A DNA stretch of 58,743 nt from Hymenobacter elongatus. GTDB lineage: Bacteria; Bacteroidota; Bacteroidia; Cytophagales; Hymenobacteraceae. Every line of letters starts with the position of its first letter. Within the stretch, counting starts at the first letter, position 1. Under the pieces are notes generated by a model. It saw nothing but the letters and a program-made list of their open reading frames with translations. It was not told the origin of the DNA and did not search any database. Of the stretch, positions 43,825-52,658 are shown in pieces. The position numbers and the translations under genes were made by a program. The DNA is taken from the NCBI RefSeq assembly GCF_004745955.1, contig NZ_SRLD01000033.1, forward strand, positions 1-58,743. The letters run 5' to 3'.

Positions 43825-46374
43825 CTACTGTTGTCCCTGGCCGCTTTCGCCCTGCTTGGCGTCGTCGTTCTGAATGCCTTTGCGGCGGCGCTGGGGCTGG
43901 GTGCTGACCTTGCCGAAGCGGTAGTTGAAGGCCAGGCGCACCCCGCGCAGGTAGATGTAGTTGTTGGCTTCCTGGCGGAACTGGTCGGTGTTTATCGTCG
44001 AGTTCAGGTTGCGGGTGGCGCTCAGGAAGTTGTCGGCGTTCAGGGTTAGGTCGGCTTTGTCCTTGAGCAGGTTTTTGCGCAGCCCCATGGAGTAGAACGT
44101 CCAGGCGGCCTGGTTGCCCTGCAGCTGCACCCGGCGCGAGTTCAGCCCACCCGAGAACTGCAGGCTCAGGCCTTTCTCAAACTTATAGCTCGAATTGGTA
44201 TTCAGGCTGTACATCACGCCCGAGTTGCTGAGGCCCAACGAAGGGCTTTTCAGCGACACATAGTACACGTTCAGCGTGCCGCTCACGTCCCACTTCGGCA
44301 GGGGCTTCACCGAGCCAAACACGCTCATGCCGTAGGTGGCATTGCGGCCGATGTTGCGGAACGTCTGGTTTTGTACCAGGCGGGGCTCCCGGCCCGGCAC
44401 CTTCACCTGCTCCACAAACCGGAAGGTTTCGATGGCGTTGCCGGTGCGGCGGGTGTAGGCCGAAATATTGAGTACTGACCCCTTGATGAAGGTGGTGTAG
44501 TTCAGCTCGTAGCTGTCCGTCAGCTCGGGCTGCAGCTGGGGGTTGCCGTAGCTGATGTTGAGCGAGTCAGTAGCGTTAATGAAGGGGTTGAGATAGAAAA
44601 TCTGGGGGCGCTGGATGCGGCGCGAGTAGGCAGCGCGCAGGCTCTGGCCAGGCTTTTTGGGGTTGCCGGGCTGGAAGCTCAGGCTCACGTTGGGCAGCAC
44701 GTTGGTGTATTCCTGCGTCACGCCCTTGTCGGTGCCCTGCTGGAAGCTGCCGTCGATGCGGGTTTGCTCCACGCGGGCCCCCACCTTGGACGTCAGCTTT
44801 TTGCTCAGGCTGAACCCGTACGAGCCGTAGGCCGACAGCACGTCCTGGTCATAGCGAAACTTATCGGACCGGGCCACATTGTAGGCTAGGCTGCTTTGGC
44901 CGGTAGGGTCGGTCTGCACCGTGTAGTCGCTGCTCACGCGGCGCATAATGGCTTTGGCGCCGGCTTCAAGCGTAGCGGTTTCCGACACTGGGTGCGTATA
45001 GTCGGTCTGCAGCGTCGTTTCCAGGTTGCGCGACAAGTTCAGGCTTTGCTCGCGGTAGTTGATGGCCTCCCGTGCGCCCGTGCCCTCGCCGGCGTACTGG
45101 TCGAGGCGGTAGTCCTGGTTGTTGCGGTTGCGGGTGTGCTGGGCCAGTACGCTCCACTCGCGGCGCTTCTGCTCGAAGGTGCGGGTGTAGCTGCCGCTCA
45201 CATCATAGCTCTGGGTGCGGAATTTTCGCTCCGAGTCCCGGGTAAACTCCGTGGCGGAAATCAGCGTCGGCATGCTGCGGTTGAACAGCTCATTGTCGCC
45301 GCTGTTGCGGAACATGCTGCCCTGCACCCCCAGCGTGAGGCTGTGGTACTGCGCCGGGTCGTAGTCGAAGCCCAGCCGACCGAAGCCGCCGCCGCCGAGG
45401 CTATTGCCCTCGCCGCGCTGCTCCAGCACCAGGCGCTCGGTGCCGTCCCCGTTGTTCAGGTAGCGGTTCAGGTCGTTGCGGTTGGGGCTGTAGTAGGCAA
45501 AGCCGCTGGCCGAGCTGGTCAGCCCTATTTTGCCCTTGCGGTAGTTTAGCGAGGCGTTGCCGTTGGAGCTACGCGTGCCGGCGGCCGCCCCCACGCTGCC
45601 GTTGGTGCCCTGCAAGTTGTTTTTCTTCAGGATGATGTTGATAATGCCGCCGGTGCCTTCGGCGTCATATTTCGCCGAGGGCGAGGTAATTACCTCCACG
45701 CTTTTAATTTGGTCGGCCGGAATCTGCTTCATGGCATCGGCCACCGAGCTGGCCACGATGCCCGAGGGCTTGTTGTTGATGAGCACGCGCACGTTGCTGG
45801 TGCCGCGCAGCTCCACGTTGCCGTCGGGGTCCACGCTCACCAGGGGCACTTTGCGTAGCACGTCGGCCGCCGTACCACCGGCGTTGGTAATGTCCTTTTC
45901 GGCGTTGTAGACGATACGGTCGGGCTTGGTTTCGATAACGTCCCGCTCCCCGGTCACGGTCACTTCGCCCAGCTTCTGGGTGGCTCCGGTCAGCTGGAGC
46001 GTGCCCATATCGGTGGCGCCTTCCGTGATGGTGGCGGTTTCGGTGCGGGTCACGTACCCCACAAAGCTGATCTGGACCCGGTAAGTGCCTGCGGCCCGGC
46101 CCTTGAGCACGAAGCGGCCTTTGTCATCACACACGGTTCCGTCGATGGGCGTGGTACCGATGGCAGGCAGCAGGGCTACCGTGGCAAACTCCACCGGCTT
46201 CTTGGTGGTGGCATCCAGTATGGTTCCCGCGAGGCGGCCGGTGCCCTTAGGGGCAGCGGGAACGGCGAGCGGCTTGGGCGCGGCCGAAGGCGCACCGGCT
46301 GGGGGCGTGGATTGCGCCCAAACCGGCGAAACCAACAAACTGCCTACTACAGCAAAGGGTAAATAACGTTTCAT
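43825..46374 (-). CDS. TonB-dependent receptor-like outer-membrane barrel protein (OMP_b-brl_3 type)
   Basis: An 849-aa outer-membrane protein. Signal peptide MKRYLPFAVVGSLLVSPVWAQ. The carboxypeptidase-regulatory-like domain is at about 45-125 (GRLAGTILDATTKKPVEFAT), the plug at about 145-230 (GGTAADVLRKVPLVSVDPDG, SPSAKYDAEGTGGIINI) and the barrel extends to the end (FNYRFGKVSTQPQRRRKGIQ tail). This architecture is common in Bacteroidota and often lacks a clear substrate. The last about 25 residues are hydrophilic and basic, beyond the final strand. The start at 46374 is set by the signal peptide. The upstream region holds a -7 box about 200 bp away. Confidence 0.87.
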   Translation of the reverse strand: MKRYLPFAVVGSLLVSPVWAQSTPPAGAPSAAPKPLAVPAAPKGTGRLAGTILDATTKKPVEFATVALLPAIGTTPIDGTVCDDKGRFVLKGRAAGTYRVQISFVGYVTRTETATITEGATDMGTLQLTGATQKLGEVTVTGERDVIETKPDRIVYNAEKDITNAGGTAADVLRKVPLVSVDPDGNVELRGTSNVRVLINNKPSGIVASSVADAMKQIPADQIKSVEVITSPSAKYDAEGTGGIINIILKKNNLQGTNGSVGAAAGTRSSNGNASLNYRKGKIGLTSSASGFAYYSPNRNDLNRYLNNGDGTERLVLEQRGEGNSLGGGGFGRLGFDYDPAQYHSLTLGVQGSMFRNSGDNELFNRSMPTLISATEFTRDSERKFRTQSYDVSGSYTRTFEQKRREWSVLAQHTRNRNNQDYRLDQYAGEGTGAREAINYREQSLNLSRNLETTLQTDYTHPVSETATLEAGAKAIMRRVSSDYTVQTDPTGQSSLAYNVARSDKFRYDQDVLSAYGSYGFSLSKKLTSKVGARVEQTRIDGSFQQGTDKGVTQEYTNVLPNVSLSFQPGNPKKPGQSLRAAYSRRIQRPQIFYLNPFINATDSLNISYGNPQLQPELTDSYELNYTTFIKGSVLNISAYTRRTGNAIETFRFVEQVKVPGREPRLVQNQTFRNIGRNATYGMSVFGSVKPLPKWDVSGTLNVYYVSLKSPSLGLSNSGVMYSLNTNSSYKFEKGLSLQFSGGLNSRRVQLQGNQAAWTFYSMGLRKNLLKDKADLTLNADNFLSATRNLNSTINTDQFRQEANNYIYLRGVRLAFNYRFGKVSTQPQRRRKGIQNDDAKQGESGQGQQ

Positions 46375-46826
46375 ACGAAGGAGGGAAGAAAAGCACATTG
46401 GGCCAGAAACCCATTCTGCCATGCACCGGGCCGTTGAGTGCCGGAGCAGCCGCTTTCCAGGGTCGGCTAATACAGCAGGGAGGTTGCACAGCGAAAAGGA
46501 TCAGCAAAGAATTTTGCTAGCTCCTGTATCGCCGAACCGGGCCGGGAATTACAGAAGGCGCCCCAATACTATAGGCCCAGACAAATTTACGGAGCCGCCC
46601 GTGCCTGCTCTAACTTATTCTGCCAACCCGTGTAAAGCACCGGATGACCTGTCGGATTTGCTGTATGAATAGGTGTTGAGCGGCCCCGCGCCCGGCCCCG
46701 CGCTACGCCTGCACAGCGGCCAGCACACGCATGCCGCGCAAAAAAAAGCAGTCACTTCCAAAGAAGTGACTGCCTGGGGTTGCAGGTCGGTGTGTCAGGG
46801 AAATATTTGGCTAATATAACATTACG
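46375..46826. other. intergenic region upstream of the barrel gene
   Basis: 452 bp without a credible gene. It contains TAAATTTG on the minus strand (46589-46582), a full match to the Bacteroidota -7 box, implying a leader of roughly 200 nt for the barrel gene, and the wrbA terminator at 46739-46773. Nothing else is recognised. Confidence 0.45.
46739..46773 (-). terminator. terminator of wrbA
   Basis: On the minus strand GCAGTCACTTC / GAAGTGACTGC (46748-46758, 46763-46773) with loop TTTG, followed by a T run of at least seven. Confidence 0.85.
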
Positions 46827-47441
46827 TTAGTAAGCCGCTAGCTTTTTAGCAATTTCCGAGGTGTGCTTCCCCTGGAAGCGGGCTCCTTCCAGCTCGTTGG
46901 CGCTGGGCTGCCGCTCGCCTTTGGCCCCGGCTATGGTACTGGCTCCGTAGGGAGTGCCGCCGGTTATTTCTTCGAGCCCCATTTGGCCTTGCCAGGCATA
47001 TGGCAAGCCCACTACCACGAGGCCCAAGTGCAGCAGCGCGGTGTGGAACGCCCGAAGCGTGGTTTCCTGCCCCCCGTGCTGGGCAGCCGTGCTCACAAAT
47101 GCCGACCCCACTTTGCCCACCAGCGCGCCACTGGCCCACAACGACCCCGTGCCGTCCAGATAGGCCTGCATCTGGCCACACAGATTCCCGTAGCGCGTCG
47201 GCGTCCCGAAGATGAGGTTGTCGTAGTCGCTCAGCTCGGTGGGCGTGGCCACCGGAATGTGCTCGAAGGCCTTTTGCGCCTGCGTGGCCCCAATCTGGTC
47301 GAGTAGCGCCGGGGGCAGGGTTTCGGGCACCCGCTTAATCACTACCTCGTTGCCGGCTACCTGCCGCGCGCCTTCCGCTATGGCTTCCGCCATTTTGTAG
47401 ATGTGACCATACGTGGAGTAAAACAGAACAAGCGTTTTCAT
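46827..47441 (-). CDS. wrbA: NAD(P)H:quinone oxidoreductase, WrbA type
   Basis: A 204-aa flavodoxin-like protein. [20 protein letters not shown] is the FMN phosphate-binding start, with [36 protein letters not shown] and [16 protein letters not shown] the typical WrbA segments. It reduces quinones by two electrons and guards against redox cycling. The start at 47441 is set by the flavodoxin N-terminus; a frame open to 47798 lies partly in a palindromic element and is rejected. Confidence 0.92.
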   Translation of the reverse strand: MKTLVLFYSTYGHIYKMAEAIAEGARQVAGNEVVIKRVPETLPPALLDQIGATQAQKAFEHIPVATPTELSDYDNLIFGTPTRYGNLCGQMQAYLDGTGSLWASGALVGKVGSAFVSTAAQHGGQETTLRAFHTALLHLGLVVVGLPYAWQGQMGLEEITGGTPYGASTIAGAKGERQPSANELEGARFQGKHTSEIAKKLAAY

Positions 47442-48310
47442 GGGCCGTGGTGTAAGGTGAATGTTGAAAAGACTACGGACGTGCTTCCGGTTGGTTGGCC
47501 GGGTCATGGCTGTGGCTCCTCGGGCAGTTGCCGGGTCAGTGTACCGGCTCTGGCTAACGTGCAGTTTCTCTTCGCGCGTCGTTGTGGCCGGCCGTAGCCG
47601 ACTTGTGGCGGGCGTCGCGCAGGAAGAGCGGGTTTGGGCAGTGGTAAAAGCCCCGTTTGCGTCCTGCTTCGACTCCGCTGCACTTAGCATAATAACGCCC
47701 AAACACGCTCTGCCATTTCGCGGTGCGGCAGCCACGGACTGCGAAACCGCGCTAGGGCGTGAAGACAAGTAGCCGGCAGAGGCATCACAAGACTGCAACG
47801 CGAAGCTTTGCCTCGCGACCGTTCGCGCTACTTGCCCGGCAAGTGGTGTTACGCGACGTCCTGACGGTCGCGAAGCAGAGCTGCCCGTTGCAAGTCATTG
47901 ATTGTCCTCACGCGCTGGTTTCGCCTCGGGAGGAAAAGGTATGGGGTTACAGTAAAATAGTTGGTTTATTTTCAGACGGTTAACGCCCAGCCCGGTATTT
48001 TTATAGCTGGGGTGCAACCACTCGGCAATGTGCTGCCTCTTGCTACTATACCACACCTTCCAGGTAGGCTCCCTTCCAGATTCTATCCGCACCCTATGCT
48101 AGTATCGGTTACGTACATTTCCCGGCCGCACTTCTCACCCCCAAAGCTGGGGCTTAACGTGGGCCAGGTGGGCCACCTGCGCTAATGGGTGCTCTTTCTG
48201 CTGCGCTGGGAAATAGGGGAGGACTGCGCAGCCTGCTCCCCGACGGGCTTTCTGCTACCAAGCCCGCCACCGCGCCGGCTCCCGTGCGCCACCTCACCCC
48301 GCCTTCTTCC
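47442..48310. other. gene-poor region between wrbA and the ECF sigma gene
   Basis: 869 bp. It holds the MITE copy at 47625-47711 and an imperfect inverted repeat at about 47786-47900 (CAACGCGAAGC...CTCGCGACCGT against ACGGTCGCGAAGC...GTTGCAAG). Short open frames here (47759-47983, 47895-48092, 47961-48185) have no recognisable protein features. A CDS extension of the sigma gene back to 48185 is open but Pro/Ala-rich and not conserved in character. Confidence 0.5.
47625..47711. mobile_element. short MITE copy with GAGCG-type ends
   Basis: AGAGCGGGTTTGGGC (47625-47639) and GCCCAAACACGCTCT (47697-47711) are inverted repeats with 14 of 15 matches. The 87-bp element holds one half of the palindrome core (CCTGCTTCGACTCCGCTG, then TTAGCAT). 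No target duplication is visible, so it is probably old. Confidence 0.65.
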
Positions 48311-48865
48311 ATGACCGAGGCCGAGATAATCGACGGCTGCCTGGCGGGCAGCCGGGCCATGCAAAAACAGCTCTACGACCGATTCGCCGGCAAAATGATG
48401 GCCGTGTGCATCCGCTACGCCCAAACGACTTTCGAGGCGGAGGACGTGTTGCAGGAGGGGTTCATCACGGTGTTCAACAACCTGCGCAACTTCCGGCGCG
48501 AGTGCCCGCTGGAGTTCTGGATTCGCCGCATTATGGTGAATGCCGCCCTGCGCCAGCACCGCCGCAACGCGCCGCTGGTAGCCGTAAGTGAGGGCGAGTA
48601 CCCGGAGGCGCTGGCCGGTGAGGAGTTTACGCTCTCCAACTACGCCTTTGAGGAAATGCTGGCCATGGTGCAGGAGCTGGCTCCCCGCTACCGGATGGTG
48701 TTCAACCTGTTTGCCATCGAAGGCTACGGCCACAAGGAAATCGGAGAGCTCATGGGCATCTCCGAAGGCACCAGCAAATCACAGTATGCCCGCGCCCGGG
48801 CAATTTTGAAGACTAAATTAGAGCGTCTCGAAGCTCGTCATGCCCATGGTACCTTCCGCCAATAA
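48311..48865 (+). CDS. ECF-type RNA polymerase sigma factor
   Basis: A 184-aa sigma-70 family protein with regions 2 and 4 only. Region 2 is about residues 17-82 (QLYDRFAGKMMAVCIRYA, FEAEDVLQEGFITVF, FWIRRIMVNAALRQHRR); region 4 is about 120-175 (LAPRYRMVFNLFAIEGY, HKEIGELMGISEGTSKS, ARAILKTKL). The start ATG 48311 gives normal family length. Its 3' end overlaps the next gene by 26 bp, suggesting translational coupling with its presumed anti-sigma factor. Confidence 0.92.
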   Translation: MTEAEIIDGCLAGSRAMQKQLYDRFAGKMMAVCIRYAQTTFEAEDVLQEGFITVFNNLRNFRRECPLEFWIRRIMVNAALRQHRRNAPLVAVSEGEYPEALAGEEFTLSNYAFEEMLAMVQELAPRYRMVFNLFAIEGYGHKEIGELMGISEGTSKSQYARARAILKTKLERLEARHAHGTFRQ

Positions 48866-50552
48866 CCACACACCGACCCCGGAACCTACCGGCGACCTGG
48901 AGCAGCTGTTTCGGCAGAAGCTGGGCGAAGCTGAGGTGGCTCCCCGCCTGCAGCTGTGGGAGCAGATAGACCATGAGCTGCTGATTCAGCAAAACGAGAC
49001 TTACCGCCGCCGCCTGGTCTGGCACCGGTGGGCGGCCGCGGCCTGCATTCTGCTGTTTCTGGGCGCGGGTAGCTGGTTCACGCTGCGGCAAGCGGCGCTC
49101 CCCGGTACTACAGCGGAAGTGGCTGTTGTCACTTCCCCAGCAGAGGCGCTTCGCCAACGTACGTCGGCCGCCGGTACTTCCCTGGCATCAGCCCGCAGCA
49201 GCCACACGGCTACGCCCGAGGCCGATGAGCGGCCAGTAGCTGCCGGTAGCGCTGGCGCTGCGAATAGTGGCGTTGGTAGCACCAGTCAGAACACCCGGGC
49301 GGAGCTGGCGAGTATGCAGGCTGTAGCTGGCACGGTGACGCTCGGCCGCCAGGACCCAAGTGCGGGGCTGGCGGCCTCAGCTGGCTATACTCAGGAGCTG
49401 GATGCCGCAACGCGTAGTCAGAGCCTTGCTAGTGGAAATAGTGCCGGCGCTGGCCGCCGCTACACGCTGCCGGTAGCTTTCAGCCCGGCTGCTTCCACGG
49501 GCTCGTTCTTTGATCGGGTGGCGGCGGCGGCTTCGCACTCGTATGCCGAGACGATTGCGCGGGCCTCATCCTTTGCCGGGCTCATGGCAAGAAACGGGGT
49601 TTTGGCTACCGGTTCAGGCAGTGCCCTGCCGGGGCATCATCCCGATACGCTCAAGCTGGCCCTGCCAGGTGCCCCGGTCATTGCTCAGTCGCAGGCGCTG
49701 GCTGCAACAGCAACGGCTCCCACACAAAAAGAGCAGCCTGAAACGCTGCCCGCGCGCCCCAAACGGTGGCGGCTGCTGGGTTCCTATGGAGCTTCGGCCT
49801 ACAATCCGAACATGAGCTTCGCGTCGGCCTCGGGGGCCGGCGCACCTTCTATGCCGCAGCCTACCGGAGTGGGCCCGAGCACCGATTGGCGCAGTGCGAA
49901 TACCTACGATAAGGCCGCGCAGGAGTACCGGCAGAATCTGCGGCCCGGCTTTGCGCAGCGCGTGGCGCTGACGGTTAGCTACGCCGCCACCATGCGCTGG
50001 ACCATGAGCGCCGGGCTGGCTGCCGCCGAGCAGCGGGCAACTTCCCAAACCTCCTATTATTTTCTGGACGGCAGAATAGCCAGCACCCCCGAAGCAGTGA
50101 CCAGCAATAAATACGTGAATCTGGCTCCCCCGCGCACTCCCCAGCTGCGCACGGCGCAGTACCGGTACCGCACGGCCGGTATTCCGGTGAGCCTGCGCTA
50201 CGGCTCGGCCAAGAATGGCGTGTCGCTGTACGCGAAAGTGGGAGCGGCCGTGCATGTGCTGCTACAGGCGCACTCTGAGCTGGAAGGGGCCCCGGAAGCT
50301 ACTACGACTTACTCGCTCACTTCCGCTGGCTCGCCCTACCGCAAGGTGCAAAGCTCGCTCAATGGCGGGGCTGGCGTGCGCTACAAGCCCGCCACGGCCC
50401 AGTGGAGTCTGGCGGTGGGGCCCACGGCCGAAGCAGGTCTGTCGACGCTTAATGTCGATGCGGCCCAGTCGTCCTCCCAGGCCCGGCCCTATGCGTTTGG
50501 CCTGGAGGCCAGCATGGAGTTTGGCGGCAAAGCGGCGGCTGTTGCTCACTAA
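48840..50552 (+). CDS. predicted dual-membrane-spanning anti-sigma factor with outer-membrane barrel
   Basis: A 570-aa protein. Residues 19-58 form an amphipathic cytoplasmic segment (LEQLFRQKLGEAEVAP, LWEQIDHELL) like Bacteroidota anti-sigma domains; one transmembrane helix is at about 64-80 (WAAAACILLFLGAGSWF). Some 225 Ala/Ser/Thr/Gly/Gln-rich residues follow, long enough to cross the periplasm. A beta-barrel region runs from about 308 (WRLLGSYGASAYNP) to an end like FGLEASMEFGG. This matches the layout published for Dma proteins of Bacteroides, which bind a sigma factor inside and insert in the outer membrane. It overlaps the sigma gene by 26 bp (or 20 bp from ATG 48846). Confidence 0.78.
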   Translation: MPMVPSANNHTPTPEPTGDLEQLFRQKLGEAEVAPRLQLWEQIDHELLIQQNETYRRRLVWHRWAAAACILLFLGAGSWFTLRQAALPGTTAEVAVVTSPAEALRQRTSAAGTSLASARSSHTATPEADERPVAAGSAGAANSGVGSTSQNTRAELASMQAVAGTVTLGRQDPSAGLAASAGYTQELDAATRSQSLASGNSAGAGRRYTLPVAFSPAASTGSFFDRVAAAASHSYAETIARASSFAGLMARNGVLATGSGSALPGHHPDTLKLALPGAPVIAQSQALAATATAPTQKEQPETLPARPKRWRLLGSYGASAYNPNMSFASASGAGAPSMPQPTGVGPSTDWRSANTYDKAAQEYRQNLRPGFAQRVALTVSYAATMRWTMSAGLAAAEQRATSQTSYYFLDGRIASTPEAVTSNKYVNLAPPRTPQLRTAQYRYRTAGIPVSLRYGSAKNGVSLYAKVGAAVHVLLQAHSELEGAPEATTTYSLTSAGSPYRKVQSSLNGGAGVRYKPATAQWSLAVGPTAEAGLSTLNVDAAQSSSQARPYAFGLEASMEFGGKAAAVAH

Positions 50553-50743
50553 GCTGTGTGGACGGCAGCCCTTTCGAAGTGTGTTGCCTTCTCCAGTGGT
50601 CATGTCTTATACAGCGGCCGCAAAGTCGAAGCATCTCGCGTGCAACAGTCGTCAGGTACGATGGCAACAGTAGCACGCGAGATACTCCGACAACCGGACG
50701 CCAGATCAAGTATGACGTTCTCTTTGTTTACTGTCCACACTGC
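50553..50743. mobile_element. MITE-like palindromic element, second copy of the GCTGTGTGGAC family
   Basis: The left end GCTGTGTGGACGGCAG (50553) and right end TTTACTGTCCACACTGC (to 50743) match those of the 127-311 element. Inside is the palindrome GTCGAAGCATCTCGCGTGC / GCACGCGAGATACTCCGAC and the CCAGATCAAG tail seen at 6499-6616. The element begins at the first base after the TAA stop of the anti-sigma gene. Confidence 0.75.
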
Positions 50744-50790
50744 CTGGAGCAGTTACCACGTTCGTATCCCCTTTTTAGCGTCGAGCAGAA

Positions 50791-50875
50791 GTAGCGCGAA
50801 CTTTGTAGTTCGCGTCTCCACGCCGTTCGGCCGGCTTTGATGCTGTGAGGACGCGCGCTACAAAGTTTGCGCTAC
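50791..50875. repeat. GTAGCGCGAAC-type inverted repeat, copy 1
   Basis: GTAGCGCGAACTTTGTAGTT at the left pairs with the right part GCTACAAAGTTTGCGCTAC (to 50875), and CGCGTC with GACGCG inside. No coding signal. Confidence 0.7.
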
Positions 50876-50980
50876 AGGTACACGGGCATGAAATCCGCTT
50901 CAGATTGGCCGGCAGCGTACGGCGGTAGGCCTGAAAAGGCCACCGTTGGATCGGCTCTCCCGTCAGTACACGCGCATGGG

Positions 50981-51059
50981 CTGTAGCGCGAACGGTGTAG
51001 CGCGCGTCCCCGCGCCAAAGGGGCGTTCTGTGGCACGAACCACACCGTTGACGCTACAG
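50981..51059. repeat. GTAGCGCGAAC-type inverted repeat, copy 2
   Basis: CTGTAGCGCGAACGGTGTAG at the left is mirrored by CACACCGTTGACGCTACAG at the right. It is about 105 bp from copy 1 and has the same outer arms (GTAGCGCGAAC). The 50553-51415 gap thus holds one MITE and two of these repeats and no credible gene. Confidence 0.7.
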
Positions 51060-51415
51060 TATCCTGACCTGAGAGAAGCTCCAGGTTTTTCTTGTTCCTG
51101 ATTTCCAGAACCGATAGGTTTGGCAACCTGTCCCTCTCTATTCTCTCTCTCTACTCAGCGACGCTCTAAGCGCTGATACCTATTGCTCATTTCCTGACAT
51201 ATTTCGTCTCCGCGTTTCGGTGGATGGCGAAGCTGTAGGAAATGGGCTTTTTGTTTTTACGGTATTCACTTTCCTCTGGCCCGCACCGAACTGGTTTTAC
51301 GACCCTGAAGTCTGGTGCTGCCAGCAATGGGGCGGAGAGTGGCCCGCCGACCATCCGGGTTTGCAAACAACTATTTCCTCTTGGTTCTACCCCTTTTTCC
51401 TTACCCACCAGCTGT

Positions 51416-51994
51416 ATGACTACTCGTTTTTCCTGCCTGCTGTGTGCCGCGCTGCTGGGCCTGAGCCACTGCAAAAAGAAAGAGGTTACGCCCGACGACC
51501 AGCTGCCGCCGGCCACGCAAACGGGCCAGAACACGGCCGGCTGCTGCGTGGATGGCATTCCCTGGGCCGCCCGTGTTGAAGGCTTGTTCGGTCCCACGCC
51601 CATTTCCGCGCAGTGGCTCAAATCGCTCACTACGGGCAAAAAACAGTTGAGCCTCCTATTCAACAAAGCGATTTACGACAAATCGCACGTGCACGCGGGA
51701 ACCAGCCTTTATTTTTTCGTGCCCGACCTGCGCAGTGCCGGCACCTTTGTGCTCGACCAGCCCGCCAACCCCCAGCTCGCTAGCTCTAACCCCGCCTACG
51801 GAAAATTCACCTTCGGAAAGCCCGCGCCCGACCAGGTACTGCTGACTGGCCCCCAGGCCACGGGCCGCCTGGTCATTACGCGGTTCGACTCCGCCAGGCG
51901 GGTCGTGGCCGGCACCTTCGAGTTCACGGCCCGCGAGGCCGCGGGCACGGCCACCGTGCAGGTAAGCGAGGGGCGCTTCGACTGCCAGTTTTAA
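51416..51994 (+). CDS. small lipoprotein, copy 1 of tandem pair
   Basis: A 192-aa protein with a lipoprotein signal (LLGLSHC, Cys19) followed by KKKEV, resembling Bacteroidota lipoprotein surface-export signals. The mature part contains GIPWAARVEGLFGP near residue 45 and a beta-rich end (LVITRFDSARRVVAGTFEF, ATVQVSEGRFDCQF). It resembles small DUF6252-like lipoproteins, but this is a weak match from memory. Copy 2 follows 42 bp downstream. The start at 51416 is chosen by the lipobox; an open frame back to 51242 is rejected. Confidence 0.75.
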   Translation: MTTRFSCLLCAALLGLSHCKKKEVTPDDQLPPATQTGQNTAGCCVDGIPWAARVEGLFGPTPISAQWLKSLTTGKKQLSLLFNKAIYDKSHVHAGTSLYFFVPDLRSAGTFVLDQPANPQLASSNPAYGKFTFGKPAPDQVLLTGPQATGRLVITRFDSARRVVAGTFEFTAREAAGTATVQVSEGRFDCQF

Positions 51995-52036
51995 TGATTT
52001 ATCCTTTTCATCCCCCATCCCTTACCCACTGCCTGT

Positions 52037-52612
52037 ATGCCCATCCGCTTTTCCTGCCTGCTGTGTGCTGCGCTGCTGGGCCTGAGCCACTGCAAAAAGA
52101 AAGAGGTTACGCCCGACGACCAGCTGCCGTCGGCCACGCAAACGGGCCAGAACACGGCCGGCTGCCGCGTAGATGGCATTCCCTGGGCCGCCCGTGTTGA
52201 AGGCCTGTTCGGTCCCAAGCCCATTTCCGCGCAATGGCTCAAATCGTTTACTACGGGTAAAAAACAGTTGAGCCTCCTGTTCGCTAAGGAAACTGATGAC
52301 TCCCACGTGCATGCGCAGACCCGCCTTTATTTTTTCGTGCCTGATCTGCGCAGTGCCGGCACCTTTGTGCTCGACCAGCCCGCCAACCCCCAGCTCGCTA
52401 GCTCTAACCCCGCCTACGGAAAATTCACCTTCGGAAAGCCCGCGCCCGACCAGGTACTGCTGACTGGCCCCCAGGCCACGGGCCGCCTGGTCATTACGCG
52501 GTTCGACTCCGCCAGGCGGGTCGTGGCCGGCACCTTCGAGTTCACGGCCCGCGAGGCCGCGGGCACGGCCACCGTGCAGGTAAGCGAGGGGCGCTTCGAC
52601 TGCCAGTTTTAA
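52037..52612 (+). CDS. small lipoprotein, copy 2 of tandem pair
   Basis: A 191-aa protein nearly identical to the gene at 51416, one residue shorter. The 3' 297 bp including the stop and trailer (52346-52642) are identical to 51728-52024. The central segment differs (NKAIYDKSHVHAGTSLYFF in copy 1, AKETDDSHVHAQTRLYFF here), so the pair is either a recent duplication with one diverging patch or is being homogenised by gene conversion. The lipobox LGLSHC is kept. Confidence 0.75.
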   Translation: MPIRFSCLLCAALLGLSHCKKKEVTPDDQLPSATQTGQNTAGCRVDGIPWAARVEGLFGPKPISAQWLKSFTTGKKQLSLLFAKETDDSHVHAQTRLYFFVPDLRSAGTFVLDQPANPQLASSNPAYGKFTFGKPAPDQVLLTGPQATGRLVITRFDSARRVVAGTFEFTAREAAGTATVQVSEGRFDCQF

Positions 52613-52658
52613 TGATTTATCCTTTTCATCCCCCATCCCTTATTCCCCAGCATAGCAT

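Noticed and set aside
48185..48310. N-terminal extension of the ECF sigma factor
   Set aside because: The extra 42 residues are Pro/Ala/Gly-rich and precede a good ATG at the normal start of region 2.
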